A stretch of 62,389 bases of DNA from an uncultured Pseudomonadota bacterium (lineage in GTDB: Bacteria; Pseudomonadota; Gammaproteobacteria; Burkholderiales; Thiobacillaceae): positions 1 through 62,389 of the forward strand of contig CAILNT010000084.1 of the NCBI GenBank assembly GCA_903835655.1, written 5' to 3'. Shown here in pieces: positions 21,836 through 29,886 of the stretch. Numbering within the stretch: the first letter of the stretch is position 1; each line of letters opens with the position of its first letter. The notes below the pieces were generated by a model. The model had not been told where the DNA came from and made no database searches. It was given only the letters and a program-made list of their open reading frames with translations. A program made the position numbers and the translations under genes.

Positions 21836-23342
21836 CCAGGCCTCCCCGTGAATTTTCGCTGGCGGCCAGCGCGCTTTCCTGCGCGGCCGCCATCAGGATA
21901 GGGTAGTCGCCTTCTTCCTGCTTGAACGGCGAATCCGCCTGGCTCATGCGGAAGGCGCGATCTGCCAGGTAGGCCGGATTGGCTTGATGCAGGTCTTCCG
22001 GGACGCGCTGGCCATTGGTGATGTAATGCAGCGGCAGTTCGTGGCGGATCGCCACATCCAGTACCGGGCCGTAGGTCAAGGCCTCGTCGATCTTGGTGAG
22101 GATGCAGCCGATCAGGCCGGGACCGCTGTAGGCCCGCGCCACCTCTTCCAGCGTCACCCCCTGACTGGGCGCACCGAGCAGCAGCAGGCGCTTCACGCCG
22201 CGGTCCACGCCCTGATTGGCCCCGCTGAGCAGGGCGACCTGCTCAGCCACCCGCTTGTCGCGCTGGCTCATACCGACCGTATCGATCAGCACCAGATGGC
22301 GGCTGGAAAGGTCGACCAGGGTTAATTCCAGGTCGCTCTCGTCGCGCACGGCAAACACCGGCGTGCCGAGAATGCGGCCGTAGATGCGCAACTGGTCCTG
22401 AGCGCCGATCCGGTAGGTGTCGGTGGTGACCAGCGCGACCTTGGCCGCGCCGTGGCGCAACACCGCGCGTGCCGCCAGTTTGGCCACGGTCGTGGTCTTG
22501 CCGACGCCGGTCGGGCCCACCAGGGCATAAACCCCGCCCTGCTCGACGATATCGTGCTCCGCTCCGGCGATGCGCAGATTGTGGCCGATGGCTGATTTCA
22601 TCCATTTCAGGGCGCGATTCAGGTCCGATTCTTCGCTCGGCAGGCGATCCAGCAACTGCCGTGCGAAGGCGCTGGAAAAACCGGCGGCGAGCAGGCGTTT
22701 CATGGTCTCGGCGCGCAGCGGGTCGCGCCGCGTCAGGTCATTCCAGGCGAAGCCGGCGAGTTGCCCTTCCACCAGTCCGCGCAACATGCGGATTTCCCTC
22801 GCCAGTTCATGTACCTCGGGCTGGGACTCCGCCTCCGTGGGGTACGAGGCATCGACAGCCGGGTGCTGCGTGCCGAGTGCTGCGTGCTGCGGCGCCGGGC
22901 GGGGAGGTGGGCGACTCTGCGCCTGCCGTGCCGGGGAGGGGCGAAACAATTGCGCCCCCGACTCGGCGCCCGTCCCCCCTCCGGTGGAGGTCGAATCGAA
23001 CTTGGCGCCGCCCTGTGGTCGGCCAGAGAGCGAGGCATCGCGCTGCGCCAGGTAATCCGCGAAGGCCGTGAGTTGCGGGCTGGCTTCTTCCAGCGTCATT
23101 TGCCTCGGAGGCACCGGCGCGGCTCGCGGTGGTGGTGGCGGCGACGCAGGACGCGGAGCATGGCTCAGCATCGCGGGTTCCGCCTGCGAAGTCAGGTTCG
23201 CCATGTCGAGGTCGGCCACCGCGATGATCTCCACCCCCCCACCCACCTGCCGATTGGACAGGATGATGGCATTCGCACCCAGCGCATCGCGCACCTGGCG
23301 CAGGGCATCACGGGTGGTGGTGGCGTAGAACTTCTTGATCAT
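21822..23342 (-). CDS. flhF: flagellar biosynthesis GTPase FlhF
   Basis: A 506-aa SRP-type GTPase that places the flagellum at the pole. The N-terminal B domain (MIKKFYATTTRDALRQVRDAL) leads into a long Pro/Ala-rich disordered linker (about 70-170), and the NG domain follows. G1 is LVGPTGVGKTTTVAKLAAR near residue 265, then TTDTYRIGAQDQL, LIDTVGMSQRD (G3) and ILTKIDEA (G4). The start overlaps the flhA stop by 4 nt (ATGA). Membrane-associated through its NG homodimer; partner FlhG is encoded immediately downstream. Confidence 0.96.
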   Translation of the reverse strand: MIKKFYATTTRDALRQVRDALGANAIILSNRQVGGGVEIIAVADLDMANLTSQAEPAMLSHAPRPASPPPPPRAAPVPPRQMTLEEASPQLTAFADYLAQRDASLSGRPQGGAKFDSTSTGGGTGAESGAQLFRPSPARQAQSRPPPRPAPQHAALGTQHPAVDASYPTEAESQPEVHELAREIRMLRGLVEGQLAGFAWNDLTRRDPLRAETMKRLLAAGFSSAFARQLLDRLPSEESDLNRALKWMKSAIGHNLRIAGAEHDIVEQGGVYALVGPTGVGKTTTVAKLAARAVLRHGAAKVALVTTDTYRIGAQDQLRIYGRILGTPVFAVRDESDLELTLVDLSSRHLVLIDTVGMSQRDKRVAEQVALLSGANQGVDRGVKRLLLLGAPSQGVTLEEVARAYSGPGLIGCILTKIDEALTYGPVLDVAIRHELPLHYITNGQRVPEDLHQANPAYLADRAFRMSQADSPFKQEEGDYPILMAAAQESALAASENSRGGLGAAG

Positions 23343-25414
23343 GCATTACCGCCGATCAGGCTGGTAATGCGTATGGTCTTGCCGTCCGGGACTTCGGCAT
23401 GGGAGAGCACCTTGAGGCTGGGCGCGGAGCGCCGCAAAAAGCGCGCGAGGATGGCACGGATGGCGGGCGGTGACAACAAGACGGCGGGCAATCCCGCCGT
23501 TTCCTGGCGATCCACGGCCTCGACCGTTTCCCGTACCAGGCGCTCGGCCAATCCAGGCTCCAGGCCGGCCCCGGCGTCGCCCCTAGTGGCCAGCGCCTGC
23601 ATCAGGATGTGCTCCAGGTTGGGATCGAGGGCCATGACCGGCAATTCCTGCGCTCCTCCAAAAGTCTCGTGGATGATAGCACGACCCAGCGCGACCCTTA
23701 CGGAAGCGGTCAGTTCGTCCGGATCCTGGGTGCGGGCGGCATTTTCCGCCAGGGTCTCCAGGATGGAGCGCATGTCGCGAATATGCACCTGCTCTTCCAG
23801 CAGATTTTGCAGGACTTTCTGTACGCCGGTGACGGAAAGCATCTTGGGGGTGAGGTCTTCCACCAGTTTCGGCTGCTGTTTGCCGACGTGGTCCAGGAGT
23901 TGCTGCGTTTCCTCGCGGCCCAGCAATTCCGGCGCGTGTTCGTTGATGACCTTGGTCAGGTGCGTGGCGACCACGGTACCGGTATCCACCACCGTATAGC
24001 CGTAGGTCTGCGCCTGGTCGCGCTGGTTGGCTTCGATCCACACCGCCGGCAGGCCATAAGCGGGGTCGGTGGCGGTCTGACCCGACACCACGCCGAGCAC
24101 GCGGCCTGGGTTGATCGCCAGGAACTTGCCGGCGATGGCCTCGCCTTCGGCCACGGTGACGCCCTTCAGCGTGACACGGTAGTTGTTCGGCTTGAGTTGC
24201 AGGTTGTCGCGGATATGTACGGGCGGCACCAGGAAGCCCAGATCCTGGGCGATCTTCTTGCGGATACCGCGGATGCGCCGCAACAGGTCGCCATCCTGGT
24301 GTCGGTCCACCAGCGGCACCAGGCGGTACCCGACTTCCAGGCCGAGGCGATCCACCGCCGCCACGTCGTGCCAACCCACATCCACCGGCTCATCCATCTT
24401 CGCCGGACCGGCTTCGAGCGGCTGCGCTTCTGCGGCGGCGCGGGTGCGTTGCAGCAACAAGTAACCGATACTCGCCAGACCGCCGCCGATCAGCAGGAAA
24501 GCCGTGTGCGGCATGCCGGGGATCAGCCCCATCAGGCCGAGGATGCCTGCTGTCAGGAAGATGGCCTGCGGTCGGCCGAACATCTGGTGCACGATCTGCT
24601 GGTTCAGATCTTCGTCGCTGGAAACCCGCGAAACCACGATACCCGCCGCGGTTGAAATCACCAGGGCGGGAATCTGCGCCACCAGGCCATCGCCGATGGT
24701 CAACAGGGTGTAGTTGTTGGCCGCGGTCGCCAGATCCAGTCCGTGCTGCGCCACGCCGACGATCAGGCCGCCGACGATGTTGATCATCATGATCATGATG
24801 CCGGCCACGGCGTCGCCGCGCACGAACTTGGAGGCGCCGTCCATGGAACCGTAGAAATCGGCCTCCTGGGCGATTTCCGCGCGCCGCCGCCGGGCATCGT
24901 CCTCGCCGATGAGGCCGGCGTTGAGGTCGGCGTCGATGGCCATCTGCTTGCCGGGCATGGCATCCAGGGTGAAGCGCGCGCTCACTTCGGCGATACGGCC
25001 AGCACCCTTGGTGATCACCATGAAGTTGATCAACACCAGGATGACGAACACGGTCAGGCCCACCGCGTAGTTGCCACCCACCAGGAAATGCCCGAAGGCC
25101 TCGATCACCTTGCCGGCCGCATCGGTACCGGTATGGCCTTGCAGCAGCACCACGCGGGTAGAGGCGACATTGAGCGACAGACGCAACAAGGTGGTCAGCA
25201 GCAGCACCGTGGGGAAGACCGAGAACTCCAGCGGTTTCAGGGCGTAGAGACTGATCAGGAGCACGATCAGGGCCAGTGCGATGTTGAAGGTGAACAGCAG
25301 GTCCAGCATGAAGGGCGGCAACGGCAGCACCATCATGCCCAGGATCATGATCACCAGGAGCGGCGCGCCAAGTTTCTGCCAGTTCACGGTAGGCTTGAGG
25401 GCGACTTCGGCCAT
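23339..25414 (-). CDS. flhA: flagellar export apparatus protein FlhA
   Basis: A 691-aa integral membrane protein at the core of the flagellar type III export gate. About eight TM helices lie within residues 15-330 (LLVIMILGMMVLPLPPFMLD, ALALIVLLISLYAL, YAVGLTVFVILVLINFMVIT), with the FHIPEP-type loop GRIAEVSARFTLDAMPGKQM. A cytosolic C-terminal domain (about 360-691) docks chaperone-substrate complexes. The length is normal. It starts 73 nt after the flhB stop, and the flhF gene overlaps its end. Confidence 0.97.
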   Translation of the reverse strand: MAEVALKPTVNWQKLGAPLLVIMILGMMVLPLPPFMLDLLFTFNIALALIVLLISLYALKPLEFSVFPTVLLLTTLLRLSLNVASTRVVLLQGHTGTDAAGKVIEAFGHFLVGGNYAVGLTVFVILVLINFMVITKGAGRIAEVSARFTLDAMPGKQMAIDADLNAGLIGEDDARRRRAEIAQEADFYGSMDGASKFVRGDAVAGIMIMMINIVGGLIVGVAQHGLDLATAANNYTLLTIGDGLVAQIPALVISTAAGIVVSRVSSDEDLNQQIVHQMFGRPQAIFLTAGILGLMGLIPGMPHTAFLLIGGGLASIGYLLLQRTRAAAEAQPLEAGPAKMDEPVDVGWHDVAAVDRLGLEVGYRLVPLVDRHQDGDLLRRIRGIRKKIAQDLGFLVPPVHIRDNLQLKPNNYRVTLKGVTVAEGEAIAGKFLAINPGRVLGVVSGQTATDPAYGLPAVWIEANQRDQAQTYGYTVVDTGTVVATHLTKVINEHAPELLGREETQQLLDHVGKQQPKLVEDLTPKMLSVTGVQKVLQNLLEEQVHIRDMRSILETLAENAARTQDPDELTASVRVALGRAIIHETFGGAQELPVMALDPNLEHILMQALATRGDAGAGLEPGLAERLVRETVEAVDRQETAGLPAVLLSPPAIRAILARFLRRSAPSLKVLSHAEVPDGKTIRITSLIGGNA

Positions 25415-25487
25415 CAGGTAAGGCCTCCGGGAGTGCGCGGCGAATGCCGGGTGCAGGAGAGCGCGCCCTTAGTACGAAGTGCGGGGC

Positions 25488-26618
25488 TCACGACGGCCTC
25501 CGGTTGGCGGGGTCGAGATCCGCCGGTACCTGCCAATCGGCGGGTGGCGTCGGCTGCATCTGCCTTTGCAACTGGTAGACATAGGCCAGCACCTGGGCCA
25601 CCGCCGTGAACAGGGTGGCCGGTATGGCCTCGCCCACCTCCACATGGCGGTGCAGGGCACGCGCCAGAGGCGGGGCCTCCACCACGGGCACGCGGTGCTC
25701 TCTGGCCAGTTCCTTGATCCGTTCGGCCACCAGTTGAGACCCCTTGGCCACCACCAGGGGCGAGGCCATGGCGTTTTCTTCGTACTTGAGTGCGACCGCG
25801 AAATGCATCGGGTTGGTCACCACCACATCCGCCTTGGGCACCGCCTGCATCATGCGGCGGCGCGCGGTCTCGCGTTGCAGGGAACGGATGCGCGCCTTGA
25901 CCTGGGGGTCCCCCTCGGTCTCCTTCGCTTCCTGGCGTACTTCTTCCTTGGTCATGCGCAGGCTGTGGTGGTAATTCCATAACTGGAAAGGCACATCGAG
26001 GGCGACGACGAGGGCAAACGCCGCCGTCGCCGCCAGAAAGGTGAACAGGATGATCTGCGCGAAATGGCCGGCGGCGGCTTCGAGCGGTTCCGCCGCCAGG
26101 AGGAGGATGCCTTCGCGCTGGTGCCAGACCATCCAGCCCGCGACCCCGGCGATCAGGCCGCCTTTGAGCAGCGCCTTGAACAATTCCACCAAAGACTGCC
26201 GCGAAAACATGCGACCCAGGCCGGCGAGGGGGTTGAGCTTGGAAAAATCGGCCGCCAGCGATTGGGGTGAAAACACCCAGCCGGACATCATCAGATTGGC
26301 AGCCACCGCGGCGATCACCACGCCCAGCGCCAGGGGCAGGTAGAGCACCAGTCCCTCGAGGCCGGCCTGCGTCAGAGCGCGGCCCATCATGGAGGGATCG
26401 GCGACATCGGCCGGACCGAAGCGCATGCCGTTCTGCATCAGGCGATGCAATCCCTGAAACATGAACAGTCCCAGCGACGAGATGACCCCGGCGCTCATCA
26501 GCAGCACGGCGAGCGAGGCAAGCTCGCGCGAGCGAGGTACATTGCCCTCCTCGCGCGCCTGCCCCAGCTTGCGCCCTGATGCTGATTCCGTCTTTTCGAG
26601 ATCGCTGTCTTCCGCCAT
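25488..26618 (-). CDS. flhB: flagellar export switch protein FlhB with NPMH cleavage motif
   Basis: A 376-aa membrane protein that switches export specificity from rod/hook to filament substrates. Four TM segments lie in residues ~35-215, followed by the cytosolic domain. The autocleavage site reads DVVVTNPMHFAVAL (residues 264-277), so the invariant NPTH is NPMH here; Met271 codon at 25806-25808. The rest (ALKYEENAMASPLVVAKG, EAPPLARALHRHVEVGEAIP) matches the family closely, and residue numbering equals Salmonella FlhB. Asn-Pro, needed for cleavage, remain. The C-terminal tail is short and Pro-rich. First gene of the minus-strand flagellar run. Confidence 0.96.
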   Translation of the reverse strand: MAEDSDLEKTESASGRKLGQAREEGNVPRSRELASLAVLLMSAGVISSLGLFMFQGLHRLMQNGMRFGPADVADPSMMGRALTQAGLEGLVLYLPLALGVVIAAVAANLMMSGWVFSPQSLAADFSKLNPLAGLGRMFSRQSLVELFKALLKGGLIAGVAGWMVWHQREGILLLAAEPLEAAAGHFAQIILFTFLAATAAFALVVALDVPFQLWNYHHSLRMTKEEVRQEAKETEGDPQVKARIRSLQRETARRRMMQAVPKADVVVTNPMHFAVALKYEENAMASPLVVAKGSQLVAERIKELAREHRVPVVEAPPLARALHRHVEVGEAIPATLFTAVAQVLAYVYQLQRQMQPTPPADWQVPADLDPANRRPS

Positions 26619-26984
26619 CCTCGGGTCCGACCGCCGGCCGGCTCAAGGTATTGATAATGCAGCGAGTCTAGCAGCCTGCCGGGTTTTCCGCGTCATGCGC
26701 GTTGCGGCAAGCCCGGCTGGGTGATAGCGGCCCGGCGAGCCTATCGAGACTCATGCGCGTTCATCGCCTGAGCGGCATCCTCATAACCACGGCTCCATCC
26801 AGTCGGCCTCCCGCGGTAAAAGGGCGGCGTGGCCGCGAACTCAGGCTTGGTGTCGCCAGTGGATGTGAATTTCGCGCTAAAGACTCAGGCCGCTTTGCCG
26901 ATACGGTACAGTGCCATGGCGTCCGACCGAGCGGACGGCGGCGTCCAGAATTCCGCGTTTACCGTTTCCAACAAGAGAACTACC
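26619..26984. other. divergent intergenic region between flhB and the RR-TPR gene
   Basis: 366 bp without a convincing gene. It contains the FliA promoter for the plus-strand gene (26878-26904). I could not recognise a good promoter for flhB on the minus strand; a sigma-54 element was not evident. Confidence 0.55.
26878..26904 (+). promoter_or_regulatory. FliA (sigma-28) promoter
   Basis: TAAAGACT - 11 bp - GCCGATAC, against the consensus TAAAGTTT-N11-GCCGATAA: exact spacing and 7 of 8 bases in the -10. Transcription would start near 26912, giving a ~70-nt leader to GTG 26985. Confidence 0.8.
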
Positions 26985-28640
26985 GTGGCGGCCATCGAAA
27001 GTGCGTTCATCGATTACAAGTCCAAGCTTGCCTTGGTGATCGACGACTATCCCAGTATGCGTTCGGCCTTCAAGATGGCGCTGGCCAGCTTCGGCATGAC
27101 CCGGGTCGACCTGGCAGCGAGTGGCTCCGAGGCCTTGATGCGGGTCAAGGGAGCGAAATACGACGTCATCATCAGCGATTACAACCTCGGTGAAGGCCGC
27201 GACGGCCAGCAGGTTCTGGAGGAGATGCGCCACCGCAATCTGATTGGCCTCGAGACGGCTTTTCTCATGGTGACCGCGGAAAGCGTGTACGAGCGCGTGG
27301 TCGCGGCCGCCGAACTGGCCCCCGACGACTATCTCATCAAGCCGTTCAATGGCGAGATCATGCGCACTCGCCTGGAAGCCATCCTTTTGAAGAAGGAGGC
27401 GTTCCGTTCGGTGCACCGTCATTTCGCCCAGGGTGACCTGGAGTCCGCGCTCGCCGGCTGCGACACGATCATGAAGACCTACCCAAAGTACCTGGTCGAC
27501 GCGATGCGTTTCAAGGGCGAAGTCCTCATGGCCATGGGCAACTTCGAGGGAGCCGAGGCGCTTTACAAGCAGATTCTCGCCATGCGCGCAGTGCCCTGGT
27601 CGCGACTCGGCCTGGCCCGCGCCTTGCACCTGCAACGCAAGGAGCCCGCAGCGGAGGAGCTGCTGCTCGGCATCGTCGATCAACATCCTGAACTGGTCGC
27701 CAGCTATGACTTGCTAGCCGACGTACAACTGACCCAGAACAAGCTTAAGGACGCGCAGAACACCTTGCAGCGAGGCGTGACGGTATCCAGCAAATCCTCG
27801 CGACGGCAACGCCGCCTGGGCGAGGTCGCCTACCTCAACAACGACCTCGATAACGCCGAGAGCGCCTTTCAAGCCGCCATAGAAAAGGGGAAGAATTCCG
27901 TCTTCCTCCTGCCCAACGATTTCGCCAACCTGTCACGGGTCTACCTCGAACAAGGCAATGCAAAGGCGGCCTCGACGCTCATGGTCGATAACCGCAAGCT
28001 GCTACAGGAGAGCGATGCCGGAAAATTGATCTTCGCCGTGGTTCAAAGCCGATGTGGTGCCCGCCCCGAGGAAGCCCGCAGTCTCATGGAGGAAGCCGTC
28101 CGGCTGAAACAGAGCGGCGTGCGTTGCGAGCCGGAGCTCGCCCTCGACATGGTGCAGACCTGTCTGGCCGTGGGGCTGGAAGCAGAAGCCGCCAGCCTGC
28201 TCGACGAAGTCGCGCGCAATGCCCATGACAGCACTGCGCTGCTGGAAAAAGCGAAACGCATCTACCGGGAAGCCGGCAAGGAAGCCATAGCTACGGATAT
28301 ACTCAAGAAGGCGACCGAACAGATCGCCAAACTGGCCAGGGATGGGGCACTTCTGCTGCAACGCGGCAACCTCAAGCAGGGAGCCACCCGCCTGCTGCAA
28401 GCCGCCGAAGCCGCACCGCGCAATCCACGCGTGTTGATGAACGCGGCCTGGGCGCTGTTGCGTCTGATCGAGCAACAGGGCAACAGCGGCAGCCATCTGG
28501 CCGATGCGAAGCGGCTGCTCGCGGATGCCGCCTATCTGGCGCCCGAACACCCCCGTCTGGCCGGCCTGCAAACCATGCTCCGCGGCGTCGAATCCGTGCT
28601 GGCGCAGCGCGGCATAGCGGCATTCAACACGACTTACTAG
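26985..28640 (+). CDS. response regulator fused to TPR repeats
   Basis: About 551 aa from the GTG at 26985. Residues ~10-130 form a CheY-like receiver: LALVIDDYPSMRSAFK (acidic pair), DVIISDYNLGEGRDG (phosphorylatable Asp), FLMVTAES (Thr/Ser) and DDYLIKPF (Lys). The rest is a long array of TPR-like helical repeats (ALAGCDTIMKTYPKYLVDA, NFEGAEALYKQILAM, PELVASYDLLADVQLTQNKL, and more to the end). No DNA-binding output, so protein-protein output is likely. AAGAGA lies 7 nt before the GTG, and the FliA promoter makes this start more sensible than ATG 26916. A histidine kinase gene follows 9 nt later. Confidence 0.85.
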   Translation: MAAIESAFIDYKSKLALVIDDYPSMRSAFKMALASFGMTRVDLAASGSEALMRVKGAKYDVIISDYNLGEGRDGQQVLEEMRHRNLIGLETAFLMVTAESVYERVVAAAELAPDDYLIKPFNGEIMRTRLEAILLKKEAFRSVHRHFAQGDLESALAGCDTIMKTYPKYLVDAMRFKGEVLMAMGNFEGAEALYKQILAMRAVPWSRLGLARALHLQRKEPAAEELLLGIVDQHPELVASYDLLADVQLTQNKLKDAQNTLQRGVTVSSKSSRRQRRLGEVAYLNNDLDNAESAFQAAIEKGKNSVFLLPNDFANLSRVYLEQGNAKAASTLMVDNRKLLQESDAGKLIFAVVQSRCGARPEEARSLMEEAVRLKQSGVRCEPELALDMVQTCLAVGLEAEAASLLDEVARNAHDSTALLEKAKRIYREAGKEAIATDILKKATEQIAKLARDGALLLQRGNLKQGATRLLQAAEAAPRNPRVLMNAAWALLRLIEQQGNSGSHLADAKRLLADAAYLAPEHPRLAGLQTMLRGVESVLAQRGIAAFNTTY

Positions 28641-28649
28641 GGATACATC

Positions 28650-29306
28650 ATGAGCGCCCTCGACAATCACGATCTCTATGCGGCCTTGCTGCATGAGATG
28701 AAAAACAATCTGGTGCTGATGGCCATCACGATGGAACGGGTACCCCACACCCACGCCATCGAACACGACCAACCCCTGGATGAAGCGAGGCTGCTTTGCC
28801 AGCGGGTCTCCGAAAGACTGATGCAAGCCTTGATGATCTACAAAAGCGATAGCGGCGGCATGGTCCTGAATGCCGTGGATGCTTACTCACCCGAGGATTT
28901 CGTAGCCGAAATGGCGATCCAGGCGCGCTACTTGCAAACCCCGCACCAGATCGACACCAGGGTAGATGCGAACGTCCCCGCGCTCTGGTTCTTCGACCGG
29001 AACATGCTGGAAATGGCGCTGATCAACGCCATCCACAATTCCATCACTTACGCACGCAAGCACATCTGCGTCAGCGCGCGCGTGGAAGACGGCATGCTCT
29101 GCCTGGCGGTGGAAGACGATTCGGTGGGTTATCCCCCCCACATCCTGGAAGCAGTGGCGCAAGACCGGCCGCTCAACAGCAGCGGCACCGGCCTGGGCTT
29201 GCGCTTTGCCAGCCTGATCGCCAAGGCTCACGAAAACCGTGGGCGCAGAGGCGAATTGTCGGTACGCAACCAGGAAGGTGCCGTGTTCGAAATCCGGGTG
29301 CCGTGA
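28650..29306 (+). CDS. small cytosolic sensor histidine kinase, partner of RR-TPR protein
   Basis: A 218-aa kinase without TM segments or sensor domain. The H-box LLHEMKNNLVLM has the phospho-accepting His at residue ~15. An ATPase domain follows with N-box MLEMALINAIHNSITYARK, G1 VEDDSVGYP and G2 SGTGLGLRFASLI. The small size and cytosolic nature suggest that it is docked to a receptor or to the TPR protein. It is co-transcribed with the receiver-TPR gene from the FliA promoter. Flagellar or chemotaxis-linked signalling is the likely setting (inference). Confidence 0.82.
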   Translation: MSALDNHDLYAALLHEMKNNLVLMAITMERVPHTHAIEHDQPLDEARLLCQRVSERLMQALMIYKSDSGGMVLNAVDAYSPEDFVAEMAIQARYLQTPHQIDTRVDANVPALWFFDRNMLEMALINAIHNSITYARKHICVSARVEDGMLCLAVEDDSVGYPPHILEAVAQDRPLNSSGTGLGLRFASLIAKAHENRGRRGELSVRNQEGAVFEIRVP

Positions 29307-29330
29307 ACCCCATGCCGCACAGGTAATAAA

Positions 29331-29358
29331 TATTGTAACTATTTTTATAGTTACAATA
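29331..29358. promoter_or_regulatory. MarR-type operator (28-bp palindrome)
   Basis: Perfect inverted repeat with 12-bp arms TATTGTAACTAT / ATAGTTACAATA around a 4-bp TTTT centre, 28 bp before the GTG of the MarR gene. The AT-rich block in a GC-rich genome also fits a promoter region. Confidence 0.8.
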
Positions 29359-29386
29359 ACGCACCGTCCTGTTTTCTGGCCCCTGC

Positions 29387-29884
29387 GTGACTCTCGACTT
29401 TTCCCTCTTCGAACTTGGCATCGACCGGGTCTCGCGGCGCCTGCCGGGCATGCCCAGGGACCGGGTGGTACTCAACCGCTTGTTTTTTTTCGTCTTCAAG
29501 GAATTGGACGAACGCTACAACGATCGCCTCGCCGACTACGGGCTCAACACCACCACCTTCCTCGCGCTGGCCATGCTGTACGGCAACGAGGGCGGCCGGC
29601 TCAACCCGCGCGACCTGAGCGATGCGCTGGTTTCCTCGCGCACCAATGTCACCCGCCTGGCCGACGAGATGGTCGGCGCCGGGTGGGTGGATCGCCAGGC
29701 CAGCACGGAAGACCGCAGGCGCGTGGAACTCACGCTCACCTCCGCCGGCCACGCTCTGGTGGAAAGCGTGCTCCCGGTCATCTGGACGCTGGTCGATGAA
29801 CAGTGGTCGGACTTCAGCGCGACCGAAGTCGCCGAATTCGACCGGCTGCTGCGCAAATTGCTCGCCAGCCTGGGCAGGGGATAG
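29387..29884 (+). CDS. MarR-family repressor of the efflux operon
   Basis: A 165-aa MarR/EmrR-type winged-HTH dimeric regulator. RVVLNRLFFFVFKELDERYN (dimer helix) is followed by the recognition region LNPRDLSDALVSSRTNVTRL and the wing ASTEDRRRVELTLTSAGHAL. MarR regulators of this type bind palindromes and release on binding phenolics or drugs (family knowledge). The GTG start at 29387 follows the operator. It is separated by 2 nt from the efflux outer-membrane gene, so it heads the operon and probably autoregulates it. Confidence 0.88.
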   Translation: MTLDFSLFELGIDRVSRRLPGMPRDRVVLNRLFFFVFKELDERYNDRLADYGLNTTTFLALAMLYGNEGGRLNPRDLSDALVSSRTNVTRLADEMVGAGWVDRQASTEDRRRVELTLTSAGHALVESVLPVIWTLVDEQWSDFSATEVAEFDRLLRKLLASLGRG

Positions 29885-29886
29885 GC

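Noticed and set aside
22761-24655. Two long plus-strand frames across flhF and flhA
   Set aside because: Both are antisense to well-conserved flagellar genes and lack ribosome sites or motifs.
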